Source of the DNA: Ophioderma brevispina
Taxonomy: Eukaryota; Echinodermata; Ophiuroidea; Amphilepidida; Ophiodermatidae
DNA: 64,000 bases
Reading direction: 5' to 3'
NCBI GenBank assembly: GCA_023653785.1
Contig: JAMKCH010043991.1
Coordinates: 88,188 to 152,187, forward strand
Shown here: positions 35,949 through 46,574 of the stretch, in pieces
Layout of the letters: every line of letters begins with the position of its first letter
Numbering within the stretch: the first letter of the stretch is position 1
Translations under genes and position numbers: made by a program
Notes under the pieces: generated by a model
The model's database searches: none
Seen by the model: the letters and a program-made list of their open reading frames with translations, nothing else
Told to the model about the DNA's origin: nothing

Positions 35949-36266
35949 TTAAAGACACTATCAGTGATTTATCCAAGAGTCAAAATCTATTAATTTTGCA
36001 GGAATAGCTTAAAAGTGAAAAATTTACAGAAAAGGAAGAAAACGGCAGTGTTCAAAGATAGGAATCTCCATTCAATTACATGTTGTAGTAAATGTCCGAA
36101 CGGACAGTAATGACTAAAAATTCCGATTTTGTCCTTATTAGGTTGCTTCTGGTCCTATCATTTGCAGGGTATGTTAGGATACCTGTACTTGTTACAAACA
36201 TGCAAAAATCAGATTTTGATGATTTTTTTTTATTTTCTGATTTAGCAAATCACTGATAGTGCCTTG
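35949..36266. mobile_element. MITE of the CACTATCAGTGATTT family, intronic copy
   Basis: The ends are TTAAAGACACTATCAGTGAT and CAAATCACTGATAGTGCCTT. The interior is inverted relative to the 33239 copy, with ATGTTAGGATACCTGTACTT. A minus-strand frame at 35740-35976 starts at this element and is unlikely to be a gene. Confidence 0.9.
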
Positions 36267-36475
36267 AACTGATTTTTGAAAGTTCTGTTTGTAAAACTGA
36301 AAGAAGATTACATGGGCCCAACCAAATTGAAAACATCACCAAGTGTTCCTATTTGCATACAAAATTACAGCTCAGTTCAATTTGACATAATGGTTGTGAC
36401 ATTGTGTGTCCAACTTTTGTTGAACTTCAGATGTGAATATTGTTCTATGTACAAAGCAGCTATTGCTCTCATTTT

Positions 36476-36739
36476 CAGGGCCGTATGCAGGATTTATTTG
36501 GGGGGGGTGCGGGACTTCGAAAAAGTGAACTTTTTCGATAAAATGTGGACTTAAAATGGCCCTTTTTTGGACTTTTTGAACATCTCATCACTAAAAAGTG
36601 GATTTTCTTGTCAAAATTTCTCTATTTTTTTTAACCTTTTTATGTAAAAAATTCAGCAAAAAGTGGACCTTTTTCCCCTTTTGTGTTTTTTTTTTTGGGT
36701 GCGACCACACCCCCTGCACTCCCCCTGAGTATGGGCCTG
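36476..36739. mobile_element. hAT-like MITE with a CAGGGCCGTATGCAGGAT end
   Basis: Left CAGGGCCGTATGCAGGATTT plus ATTTGGGGGGGGTGCG, right GCACTCCCCCTGAGTATGGG plus CCTG. Termini of the form CAGnGGCG(G/T)AnnCAGGA followed by T and G runs are typical of hAT-derived MITEs in many animals (recalled). Inside are AAAGTGGAC and TTTTTTGGACTTTTTGAACA words that recur inverted at 37749-37938. Confidence 0.7.
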
Positions 36740-37298
36740 CTCATTTTCATGGTCGTAACAGTGTGTCAAATGTTACAACTGTTAACATTTCCCCATAGAC
36801 CGACTGTAGGGCAATTTTCAGAAAATAAATTATCTCTTTACCAATAGAGATTAACATTGAACAAAGAGTAATCAAGAAAGTAGTTTGCAAAATGTTGTTT
36901 AATCAGCTTGAAAAGTTTGACACAATGTTACATTTTAGGTACTTTTAATGTGAAAACACTTATGTCCAAATTCTAGATTTGGTGTACTGCATACAGGGTT
37001 TTTTTTAGTGGCACTAATTTTTTGTTGTTTGAATATTATAGAATATCAAATACAATGCAGTACTTTTATGTGTACAAACTATTTTTGCGGAGGAGTTTTA
37101 ATTTTGTGGTCTAATGATGGCTCACAAAAAGTGCAAAAATAAAGCCCTTATGAAAAAATTTATAGCTATACAGTACCTAATCCCTATGCCTCAATACTAC
37201 AGCACTAATTTTCTTTAAATGAAAAGAAACAAATGTATTTTCAAATAGCCTGGTTAGATGGCAACCCTTTATATTATTGGAAATAAAGGTTTAATTAA

Positions 37299-37590
37299 GA
37301 AATAAAGGGTGATGCAGTATCCTTTATGGGCGAATAATGTGTCCGAGGTCGGAAAAAATAAATAATGGACGAGGCGTAGCCGAGTCCATTATTTTATTTT
37401 TTTCCGGCCGAGGATATATTATGAGCCCATAAATAATACTGCAAACCCTTTATTTCTATTCTATTACCGAAAACAGCGTGATATAATGAGAAAATACATT
37501 CGCGACCCATTATTGCAGAATAATGGGCAGTAAACTGACCAATCAGAATGCTGCATTTTCAATAATGGGCAGCAGAGGTAATAGAATTCA
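37299..37590. mobile_element. Palindromic MITE around ACGAGGCGTAGCCGAGTCC
   Basis: AATAAAGGGTGATGCAGTAT plus CCTTTATGGGC on the left pairs with GCCCATAAATAATACTGCAA plus ACCCTTTATT on the right. The centre is itself a palindrome (AATAATGGACGAGGCGTAGC / GAGTCCATTATT). Immediately right, CTATTACCG and GAGGTAATAG flank CCCATTATTGCAGAATAATG and ACTGACCAATCAGAATGC, which may be a second subterminal module. Non-coding. Confidence 0.72.
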
Positions 37591-37748
37591 ATATTTGGTC
37601 AGTGTTGGGTAAAATGAGGTGAACCATTATTCTTGCATCTTATCTCACAATAAACAACAAATTTAATATTATGAGCATAGGCTAAAATAATACTTCAATA
37701 ATTATTGTTACTCTTATCTTGAATTATCAGCTTATCAGCTTTTGGGGC

Positions 37749-37938
37749 ACCACCCAAATTCCACTAAAGGGGGGAAAGGTCCACTTTTGCTGAATTTTTG
37801 TATAAACAGGTCCAAAATTTAGAGAAATTTTAACAAGAATGTCCACTTCTTGGTGATGGGATGTTCAAAAAGTACAAATAAAGACCATTTTAGGGGGCTA
37901 GGTCCACTTTTACCAAAAAAAAGGTCCACTTTTGAATT
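37749..37938 (-). mobile_element. Partial hAT-like MITE, inverted relative to 36476
   Basis: AAAGGTCCACTTTTGCTGAA, AAATTTTAACAAGAATGTCC, GATGTTCAAAAAGTAC and AGGTCCACTTTT mirror in order the interior of 36530-36680. The terminal sequences are missing. It abuts a truncated CACTATCAGTGAT MITE. Confidence 0.65.
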
Positions 37939-37940
37939 AG

Positions 37941-38234
37941 ATTTTTGCATGTCTGTAACAAGTACAAATATCCTAACATATCCTGCAAATTATAAGACTA
38001 TATAGGCAACCTGATAAGGACAAAATCGAATATTTAAGTCATTACTGTCGGTACAACACGTAATTGATTGGAGATTCATATCTTTGAACACTGCCGTTTT
38101 CCTCCTTTTATCAATTCGTCAGTTGGAAAAAGTTACTTATGAGAGTTCTACAGACATATTCTTCACTTTTAAGCTATTTCTGCAAATTTCAAATATTTTG
38201 ATTCTTTTGGGTGAATCACTGATAGTGTCTTTAA
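37941..38234. mobile_element. Truncated CACTATCAGTGATTT MITE
   Basis: The intact right end GAATCACTGATAGTGTCTTT plus AA and the interior (CAAGTACAAATATCCTAACA, GGAGATTCATATCTTTGAAC) match the family. The left TIR is lost where the hAT-like fragment begins, so one element disrupted the other. Confidence 0.8.
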
Positions 38235-39436
38235 CATTTTTTTTAATCTGCATAAAATAAAACTTTAACATTGATTTTAAAAAGATAAAAGAAATATTAA
38301 AACTTAGATTTTTCAAGGCATCTTTCCTGACAGTATAGACAATCTAGGAGGTATTTTTCCGTCACGAACTTTGTCTGAAAAAATACATTTTGACCAAATC
38401 TGATGGTACACATGCACATGGAAGACAGCTAAAGTTAGAAAGTTTGTAGTGCATGGTCACCTCGCAGAGTCACTCAATATTTTAATTGGTACACATCCTC
38501 ATCAGGAAAAACATTAGCCAGTGTGTTATTCGATGACGTCTTTTAGAGAAAAAAGTGGTAGCCTTTTCAATCGGCTTTAAACGTTAGGGTCATTGGTTTC
38601 AACATTTTTTGATGTTTTAGGGTAATTTTTTTTCCGCAGATTTTTTTGTAGCATTTATTTCCAAATGAATGAAAATGAAAGATCCATACGAGCTTCCAGT
38701 GCGTACCTATTTAATGTGAAAATTGGTCATTACACCATTAACATGATTAAGGTACAGATTATGGATCAATGTGCGGGGGGGTAGGACACGACACTGCTCG
38801 ATTTGGGCGATTTGGGATGGTCCAAACGCAATTTGTGGAACTGTTTACTGTATTTACTATGGAGGTCTCTGCCTCAGTGACATTACAAATCAACTCTTAA
38901 ACCTTCGTTCAAAGAGTCTTAGTAATATCATCGATAATTTAGGAAAACAAAAATATTAAAGGGGCAAAATCCGTTGAGGTTAGTGGATTAACCTCACTGC
39001 AAACAGTGTATTTCATACGTCATTTAAGATTAAAATATATTCGTGACCAGCCTAGTCTTTATTCAAGTCTTTGTGTAACCCGTTCGATATGGCATACGAG
39101 CGCACCTACGGTAAGCTTTGTAAAAGACGAGCACCTGAAGGTTGAGCCTTTTTTGAATTCTCTGTTGCTGTTAGGGTTTGGCATGTGTCCTAACCCCCTC
39201 CCCCAAATTGTGCTTCTGCAATTTCGAATCAAGTTTTAGTCTCTTATGCCATTTAGGTGCGAGATTTACAGAATCTTCCCCAGTAAGCAACTGTAATATT
39301 TTCTAACCACTGCTGATTATGCAATATTAGGGTCCAATTTTGAATGCTCTGATAGGCAGTGCTTACTAAGTAATATATATCTGACGCCTCCCATATTCCC
39401 AAAAGGGGTTGGGCACAATACCAGTACAACTCTTAC
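38235..39436 (-). other. SH3BP2-like intron, unassigned part
   Basis: No exon recognised. Plus-strand frames at 38771-38959 and 39006-39239 lack coding support. A CTCGATTTGGGC word near 38797 recurs near 39893 on the same strand. Confidence 0.45.
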
Positions 39437-39663
39437 CCTGTTCTTATAACCCCTTAATGAGAAAGACCCCTGTGGACAGCTAGTTCTTTCATTTTTATAA
39501 GTATAACAACTCGGTGCTGGTATAGGACTACATAGCGCAGCTGCCATTTTAAGTTTCCAAAGGCTTGTATGGAGCCCGCTATGCGGTCTGTCACCTTCTC
39601 TTTGGCTCGCTTGTACAGAGAATCCATTGTACGCTGGCTTCCTGTTGAGTAAATCACAGGCAC
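39437..39663 (-). CDS. SH3BP2: SH3BP2-like adaptor, exon for the N-terminal half of the PH domain
   Basis: Minus-strand exon opened by the acceptor TACCAATAG and closed at AACAGG/GTAAGAG. It reads VIYSTGSQRTMDSLYKRAKE, then IAGSIQAFGN and LKWQLRYVVLYQHR, then, after a one-base frame change at GAGTTGTTAT, CYTYKNERTSCPQGSFSLRGYKNR. Human SH3BP2 has [13 protein letters not shown], then [20 protein letters not shown], in the same order (from memory). This is the start of the PH domain, beta strands 1-4. The frame change is repaired by one extra T. The donor phase fits the next exon only if the GGG run is GG, giving the canonical CAG|GTAAGAG. Both look like run-length errors, though a real pseudogene cannot be excluded. 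Confidence 0.85.
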
Positions 39664-41472
39664 CTATTGGTAATGATAAAAAATTACAGTGTTTGAATTC
39701 TTTTGTTATTATTACCAGACAACCCCGGTAATAAAAAGCCATGCGATATCAGAGCACGGTAATTTTGCCCGATACCGGAGTGTTTATGTTCCATGGAATT
39801 TTACAAATAGATTTTTGAATTAGAAGGTATGTATTGGTCTTACGATTAGTGTCTTGCATACACAGTCTCTATGCAAGGGGCAGGGCACTACCTCTCGATT
39901 TGGGCACAGCTAGGCTGAATTCCCCAGGTGCATACCTGCACGTGTGCATGTAACTTTCCCTCTCCTGTGCAGTAGTAAATTTTGTATGCTGCAAACTTGT
40001 GATGCTGTAAAATGTCTATTTTATTTCTTAGATGCGCTTGATTGCTTGTTATAGTTGTTTTGTTTGTTTTTTTAGCTGGTCATCTTCTTTGCTCCCCGTA
40101 CAGTTCAAGGAGAGTTCTTTGTCGCCCCCTGCTCATTTTAAAAGGCTGTCCCTACTTTATCAATCAATTGTCATAAAACTAATGGTTTTTCATTCCTTTG
40201 ACTGCAATAACCTTCTTTTTTCATCTCATCTTCAATTCATACTGACTCACAACGGATATCGTGTTCCCTTGCCTCTGATCTCGTTAAAACAACAATGTTG
40301 TTCTGCCTCAGTGTCCTTTCTATGTGTTTGTTTTGTCCTGTCCGTGTCCATCCTGTCCAATAATTTAAATCTTAAATATTGTAAGGTGGGATCATGCTCA
40401 AAGTCCTTCAGACTTATTATTGCCCTCTCTTAGCTCTCTTGCATTTTAAGTTCATGTCAATTCAATATTTCTGTTCATTTTATTCATTAAAGAATGCAAC
40501 TATTTATTTCTTAAATATTGTAAATACAGGGCGTAATCAATAAACAACGCAACAAAACATTAAGTAGTGCCATCTTAAGCCACAAAATCCCCTCTTTCCA
40601 ATAATAGGTAATTTATTCAAATGTCGGATCCTGGATAACCGATTCTCATTGTTTTTTTGGCACATGCACGACAAAGTCAAGCTTGGGACCAAGTTTAATA
40701 CAAATCCCATCACATTGCATGGAACTGAAGTGAGAAGAGATGGACAATTGAAATAGGATTTTGTTAAGCATTACTTGAACTTGTTGGTCCCAAGATCATT
40801 ATTGGAAAAGGGGAATTATGTGGCCTTCTAAGATAGGCACTAGTTAATTTTAGAACTAATTTTACACAATTCCCCACAGAAAAATTTGGAAGAAGTATTT
40901 GTTTGCGTTTTTATTGATCGCCTGTATATTATAATCATTTTGAAAAAAAATGGTTACGCTACTGTTTGGATGAAAATGCTAATAAAACTTATTTGAAATT
41001 TGAAAAATTGAATTCCTGGTCTTTGAAATAGACTAGCACTCAGGGTCCTCCAGATGACCAATGGCCACTTTGAAATCGTCACTGTTGCTGTTAGGATGGC
41101 ATGTCCTATACCAACCCCCGTCTCTATGGATTGAGCATTGAGGGCACTATAACATGTAAGTCAATGATCCTGTGCCAGCCCAAAATCCTAATTTAGATAT
41201 CGCCACATTTGGTTTTACCACACCATTTGAAAATCTTGACGACAAGATCCTGAATTTTTTATCCACACTATTTTCTTATTAAAAAACTGTTTGTGAGCAG
41301 AAGAATCAACTCCATTGAACAGATTGTTTTTTAATATTTTGCGAATAACATGATGACCAAGGTCATGCATGGTTCATGGTACACCTTCTCCATATCAAAT
41401 CGCCAATCGGGTTGAGATTTTGCTGCTGCAGTGTTATTCTAGTTTGGGTTTCTTTTTTAAATGAATGCATAC
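39664..41472 (-). other. SH3BP2-like intron, unassigned
   Basis: No exon recognised. The plus-strand frame at 40032-40433 is hydrophobic and Ser/Leu-rich with no family resemblance. Around 40440-40560 the sequence is T-rich and then reads CATTAAAGAATGCAAC, which might be an old retroposon tail. Confidence 0.4.
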
Positions 41473-41599
41473 CTTGACCACGCGGTCGATCTGCCATGCC
41501 TTCTGTTGACCTCTAAGTCAAGATTCCTGCGATAGGTCTGGTATCCACCATCTTTAGTTTGATCGTACAATTCAGTGGCAATACCCAGAAGGTATGCCA
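41473..41599 (-). CDS. SH3BP2: SH3BP2-like adaptor, N-terminal extension exon 2
   Basis: A 127-nt minus-strand exon between the acceptor AAAAATTCAG and the donor AAG|GTATGC. It joins the exon above through a split ATG codon: LDKI then MAYLLGIATELYDQTKDGG and YQTYRRNLD. The frame then shifts by one base near GACTTAGAGG and continues LRGQQKAWQIDRVVK. It ends in phase 0, which fits exon 39663 exactly. Adding one C (GACC) restores a single frame. The segment looks helical and is placed before the PH domain, where human SH3BP2 has only a short N-terminus. I know no named domain that matches; a dimerisation helix, as in the SKAP adaptors, is one unproven idea. Confidence 0.72.
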
Positions 41600-42254
41600 C
41601 TGAATTTTTCAATTGAGGGTCAATTTTAAAAAAAAACCTTAATAATTTTGTTAAAAAAAAAAACAACTTAAAACTAACAATTTTAGTGACACACACTCCC
41701 CACCCACATACACACGTACAACAGATAGCAAAGTGGTCCTGCCAGCTATAACTGGTGGCCCACAATTATCACCAGCGACACAGGTTTGACAACCGATTTG
41801 AAATATTTTATCTACTAACTACATTCTATGTAACTTTTACGAAATTTCAATGCAGGCAAATAGGATTTTTCTTAAAATCTAGTTTTCCATGGAAAATGGG
41901 CATATAGAGGATGCTATAACTTGCAAATCATGATCATTGTAGGCCTATATGGCAAGATTCCTGCAATGGATTTGTCTAATTTTTGCAGAGATAATAGCTC
42001 TTGCATGTCCCTACTTATGAGTTGTCAAAATTGTGTTGCCAATGCTTAAAATTGTTCTAAATATAAAAGAGACAATTTGTATGGGGTTAAACAGCTGTGT
42101 GCCACGCATATAAGGATTTGCTGTCTTGGGAAGTTGGGGGGGGGGGAGGTCCCAAAGATGATCTGAACATGCACCTTTAACAAGGACACACAAGCTAAGA
42201 TAACTACTGACAGAATTGTTAGTTTGAAATTCAGTAAAAACATGCAACACTTAC
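41600..42254 (-). other. SH3BP2-like intron
   Basis: Short intron between the two N-terminal exons. A C-run on the minus strand (plus 42137-42146, poly-G) is the only notable feature. Confidence 0.55.
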
Positions 42255-42506
42255 TAATTTTATCCAACTCTTCCTGTGTGAGAATACTAGACTCTGACGG
42301 AGTCCTTGGCAATCCTGGTCTGTGTGAAGTACTGGCTGGGCTGGTCCCATGAACACTGGCCGTAAATTCACGGGTCCTTTGCCACGTGTTGGCCATGGAC
42401 CGATGGGGGCGCCGTTGTGATGTGCAAGAGGTTGGGTGATCTGATGATTGATGAAGGATTGCGTGTTCTCTGCCTGGTGTTTCTTCACTGGATTGGTTTT
42501 AGGCAT
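42255..42506 (-). CDS. SH3BP2: SH3BP2-like adaptor, N-terminal extension exon 1 (probable first coding exon)
   Basis: Minus-strand exon following the acceptor TTGTTTCACAG; its first codon is ATG (MPKTNPVKKHQAE), so translation may begin here with a non-coding exon upstream. It continues NTQSFINHQITQPLAHHNGA, then changes frame in a C-run (GCGCCCCCAT) to HRSMANTWQRTREF, SHRPGLPRTPSESS and ILTQEELDKI. The donor is ATTA|GTAAGTG, and the split codon completes ATG with the next exon. One additional C in the run gives one continuous frame. Composition is Ser/Pro/His-rich and probably disordered, with a basic patch. No upstream exon or promoter could be identified. Confidence 0.68.
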
Positions 42507-45500
42507 CTGTGAAACAAGTACAGATACAACAGAATGAGTCAGAATTCCATAATCAGTAGACTGTCCCACAGTCTTGGCTCTGTCAGTGGGTTATGTAAAA
42601 TGTCTCACTTTTTTCGGCACTGTCTACGGGTTCAGAGGCAGTTGGTTCAAAGACAATGAAACTATACAGTGTACTACCCATACCCTCTCGAATATGTCTT
42701 CAGGTTCAGAGCATAGTGGATTCAAACACAGATTAAACTAAAATGCTACAAATCTACTTGGCAGAATCCGGGAAACACAACTTGTTGCCATCAATAGTGC
42801 GTTGCGCCTCTATAATACGAACCACTTGTCCACGTGACCGCGAAAAACAACTCACACCCCCGCAAATTACCACTAACCCCTTATTGGCTGACAACGAGGA
42901 TGACATCTAGTTACCAGATCGTTTATCCCACAACCCTGAGAGGTCTAACATCAGTGCGGCGCCCAGACTTCATTTTCTGGGGAGGGGGAACGATGGCAAA
43001 GTGGAAATTTTAGGGCAAAAAATTGAAATTATTGGTGGCAAACATCAAAATGATGATTTTTTTAGGGGAAATTGCATCTAGTAATAATCAACAGATACAA
43101 CACCAGAGTATTTCCGTGGAAAATGGTGAAAAAGTCAAAATTTTTAGGGTAACAGTGATTTTTTGTGGCAAAACTTTTTTTACCAAATCACAACTGATTT
43201 TGGCCAAAAATCCTTATTTTTCTTCTCTTCGGGGAGGGCAACTGGGGAAAGAAAAAAAATAGGCAACTTGCAAGATAAAAGATACAACAGATCACCATAT
43301 TATTTTTTCTGGTGGAAAACAGTGGAACAATTGAAACTTTAAAAATAATGATTTAGGGATCATTTTATAGATAATTATTGTCTTCAATTTATTTGCTGCA
43401 TACCATCCAAAAGCCCCACTCATTAACTTAATTTGTCCCGGGTTGAGGTGGAGGCGGTTGAGTGGAGGCAGTTTATTTTCAAACGCGTCTATTAACATTA
43501 ATATAATAGACTTTATCCATTGATATTAAAACCACCAAAGTCACAGACCGGTCAAAAGGTAGATGCCATGGAATCACTCCGCATTTTTTTTTTCTTTTGT
43601 TTTAAAAAACGCCATTTCCGTTGTCTGCTAATAGATAAAATGACTCTGTCATTTTTTCAGCAACAATTGAAATGGCAGTTAACAAAAGAAACCACCTATA
43701 AACTGACTCTGGATCACTTTAAATGAAATCGTTCTGTTTCCCCATAAAGGGTGTGATTTTGGGCTTAATCTTTCGGTGTGGGTTCTTATGTATATAAGCT
43801 TAACCTGCCAAAATGCTAAATTTTTAAAAATCTTGCGGGCACACTATTTAACCGCAAACATTTCTTCAATTTGCTCCCAAATGATGTTCATGCCATGAGC
43901 AATAGAGATACTTTTACAACATAAATACCATACCCAAAAGCAGAGAGGAATTTATAAGTTCCGATTTTCGGATACGGCGCAGTGCTCCGATCTTGTTGAA
44001 ATTCTCCTGAAATTTTGTTATTGGTGACAGAAACATGTGTTCCATTTCAATTTTTTTCCAAAGCAAGGCGTTTTAGAGATATGTCACGTAATGCGTTTTT
44101 AAATTCCCCTATACTTGTACCGGGGCTGATTGGCAGTATAAAAAATGGACCAAATGTGGCAATTTTTGTTGAAAACTAAACTACACATTGTATTCACTTA
44201 TTTTCCTCAGTAATTGATATTCTAAGATTGTTGTGTTGGTTTTTAATGGGTTTAAGAAATTCAAATCCCTACAATTTTTTAATTTTCTATGTGCATCACA
44301 AAAACAAGGAACGGGTGGTCGCAACAGCACTTTTTGTTGAAGTATTTCTAGAATACTGAATATTCCTTTTCATAATTTTCCCAGAAGAACTACACTCCCC
44401 CTTGGTGATGAATAAGTGCATATGAATGAAATCAATTTAGAAAATTCTCACATTAGATTTTTATGGCCGATTGAGTTGTTTCTATTTGAAATAGGTAGTT
44501 TTTAATTTTCCCTAAGTTATTTGTATTTTTCCCTAAAATATTTTTTCTAAGAACTAACATTGCTTAAAAAAGCCACATGAGATTTAGGTATTTGTTCACA
44601 CATCCCTAAAGTTCCAACTTAAAAGCACTTCCTTTTATAAGGCTTGGAAAATTATTTATTGTAAAAATGAAAGTGATTTTTAATAAAAAAAACAATAAAA
44701 CAATCAAGCAGTCTGAACTGCAAAATTGTGAGGAAGTTCATCCTTCCCATAGTCCATTTGGACTAAATTGGTTTAGGGGTTTTGATTTAGGGTCATTTTT
44801 CTGTAAGACCATTTTTTATCACGATGAATCCTACCTACTTCAATAAGGCTAAAACATCCTGCCGTAACTTTAATCAACAAATGTTGTCTATTACATGATA
44901 TCATATACTCGCACTCATTGCATTTTAAACCACAAAGGCGCCATATCTCTACATGTAGGCTTTGTTTTCTTGTATTACACGCCACTTCTTCCGCGTCATT
45001 CTGCTGAATTAATGTTGTCCGGCGACTACTTAATAAAATCGTTGTTTACCATGCAAGCCATAAAGCCGTGCTGATTTCGGCTTAAATAATTTTTTCAGTG
45101 AGGGGCTAATGTATCTAAAGCTTTACAACATGCAAATATCAATTTTAAATTCGAAGGTGCACTGTTTTTCAAATGTGGCTAGTGTCCTCTTTAAATCCAG
45201 GTCGAAGTTTAGACTCCCCTTCAAAATTTAACTGAAAATAAACCAGCCATTGCATGCATTTTCCTGCTGAATATTCCCGATAACCGTCAATGACAAAGTA
45301 AAAATATTGAATTTTTGAAAAAAACAATTTCTCTGAGAGATGACACCAATTCACCTTTGTCATAAGTGTTTGTCAAGGAGCTATATTGATTGGAGAGAGA
45401 ACAAGACAAGTGTCACCCTGGTGGCTTAATGTCAGTTTCGAGGATCCAGGATTAACACGACTGCTATCCATTTTTTTGGTCACATGGACCACTTGTATTT

Positions 45501-45787
45501 CCTCACCTGTTTAGGCAATGTGCCCATTTCCCCCCCCCTTGCTCCCTATTTCACACACATTGCTATCCTGACCATCCTTAGTGAAAGTGAGAATGAGCAA
45601 AACCACAGTAAGTTCAAGCTAGAGCCAAATCAGCAACCAAGCATCACACAATAATAATGTAATTGCTTCAGGATTCCTCTAATCGTTTCACATCTACCTA
45701 CGGGTTGTGTAACCAGATACAAGTCAAATTATTACAGAGATTGTATTCATGCATATTTTTTCACATAGTTTGAAGGATGGTAACTGA
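42507..45787. other. Unassigned DNA upstream of the SH3BP2-like gene
   Basis: This should contain the 5' UTR and promoter of the minus-strand gene, but I see no specific core promoter signal I can defend. Homopolymer-rich words near 42975-43260 recall the C/G-run MITEs without clear ends. No other gene recognised. Confidence 0.35.
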
Positions 45788-46173
45788 TTAAGCCACTATC
45801 AGCGATTTTTTCAAAATGTAAACCAACAAGCACCCCCTATTTTTCATCAAAGGCATTTTTTTTGCACTGGTTGGTGTTGGAAAATTGTTGTAGTAAAGAC
45901 CCCTTAAGTAGGTCTACGCATAACGCGCTGTCTTTGTCAAGAAATTATGATTTTTATGCTTTATTTACTATTTACTAATAAAAGGTTGGGATCCGACCTT
46001 TTTTAGGCGCAGAAACGTCGTAATTGTCATCTTGCCGGACCGTTTAAGATGTTTAGTGTCTGTTTTTCACAAGGAAACATTATAAAGGTTGTTTAGTAAT
46101 GACCTAACACTAGCATTTAGAGACAAAATGGGAATTTGATTTTTGGAAAAAAATCACTGATAGTGGGCTTTAA
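45788..46173. mobile_element. MITE of the CACTATCAGTGATTT family, distinct interior
   Basis: The ends are TTAAGCCACTATCAGCGATT and AATCACTGATAGTGGGCTTT plus AA, clearly the family TIR. The interior differs from the other copies (for example GTTGGGATCCGACC and CATCTTGCCGGACC). It may be a second subfamily sharing only termini. Confidence 0.8.
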
Positions 46174-46460
46174 GGTTCTGATTTTTCTGTTTCCTTTCCG
46201 TTTCCTCTTTCTCCCTCACATAGAAGTATGTCACCCAAACGTGAGTACAAATTTTTGCGTTGAAATGGTCCACCGTTTTGTATAGTAGAACTAGAATCAA
46301 ATGTGCGCAATTGGTCCAATAGGACATTGTACGGTGTGTTTACATGTTTGGAGACATTGTTGTTCCTAATATCGAAAGGAGGGGAGTCGGTATTAGTATT
46401 AACTCGACACATACACTGTTGTGTCATTTTATAAGTGTCATGAAGATGCTTTATTTTCAT
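46174..46460 (-). other. Unidentified open frame
   Basis: A minus-strand frame of about 95 codons from 46460, ending at the MITE boundary. It includes DSPPFDIRNNNVSKH and TPYNVLLDQLRTFDSS, which look more protein-like than most frames here, but there is no recognised domain, splice context or homologue. It may be a piece of a retroelement polyprotein or chance. Confidence 0.25.
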
Positions 46461-46507
46461 TCACTTTATGATTAATATACAATACTTTTAGGGAAGAAAG
46501 CCCATTT

Positions 46508-46574
46508 TTAAAGTAGGAGGAAACCGGAGTACCCGGAGATAACCTGCGATCAGAGAGTAGTAGTAGTAGTCGTA
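46508..46574 (-). repeat. Short conserved repeat motif next to the LINE 3' end
   Basis: The plus-strand word GGAGGAAACCGGAGTACCCG continues GAGATAACCTGCGATC. I recall a near-identical GGAGGAAACCGGAGTACCCGG core from retroposons of many marine animals, possibly a SINE core domain. It lies directly beyond the LINE's ACT-repeat tail. Confidence 0.5.

Noticed and set aside
35740..35976. 78-codon minus-strand frame (Leu/Lys-rich)
   Set aside because: Begins inside a MITE terminus and has no acceptor or donor that fits the flanking SH3BP2-like exons.
40032..40433. 133-codon plus-strand frame with hydrophobic stretches
   Set aside because: Lies in an intron of the minus-strand gene, has Leu/Ser/Cys composition typical of T-rich DNA, and matches no known domain.
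39317..42506. SKAP1/SKAP2-type adaptor as the identity of the minus-strand gene
   Set aside because: SKAP proteins also have an N-terminal helical part, a PH domain and acidic Tyr sites. However, the PH words here (LKWQLRYVV, CPQGSFSLRGY, DRTWYFAAAS) fit recalled SH3BP2 ([30 protein letters not shown]) better than SKAP (KGEFAIDGY, RIYQFTAAS). An SH2 versus SH3 exon further on would decide.
42975..43260. C/G-run MITE upstream of the gene
   Set aside because: Homopolymer style is similar to known MITEs here, but I could not find paired ends.
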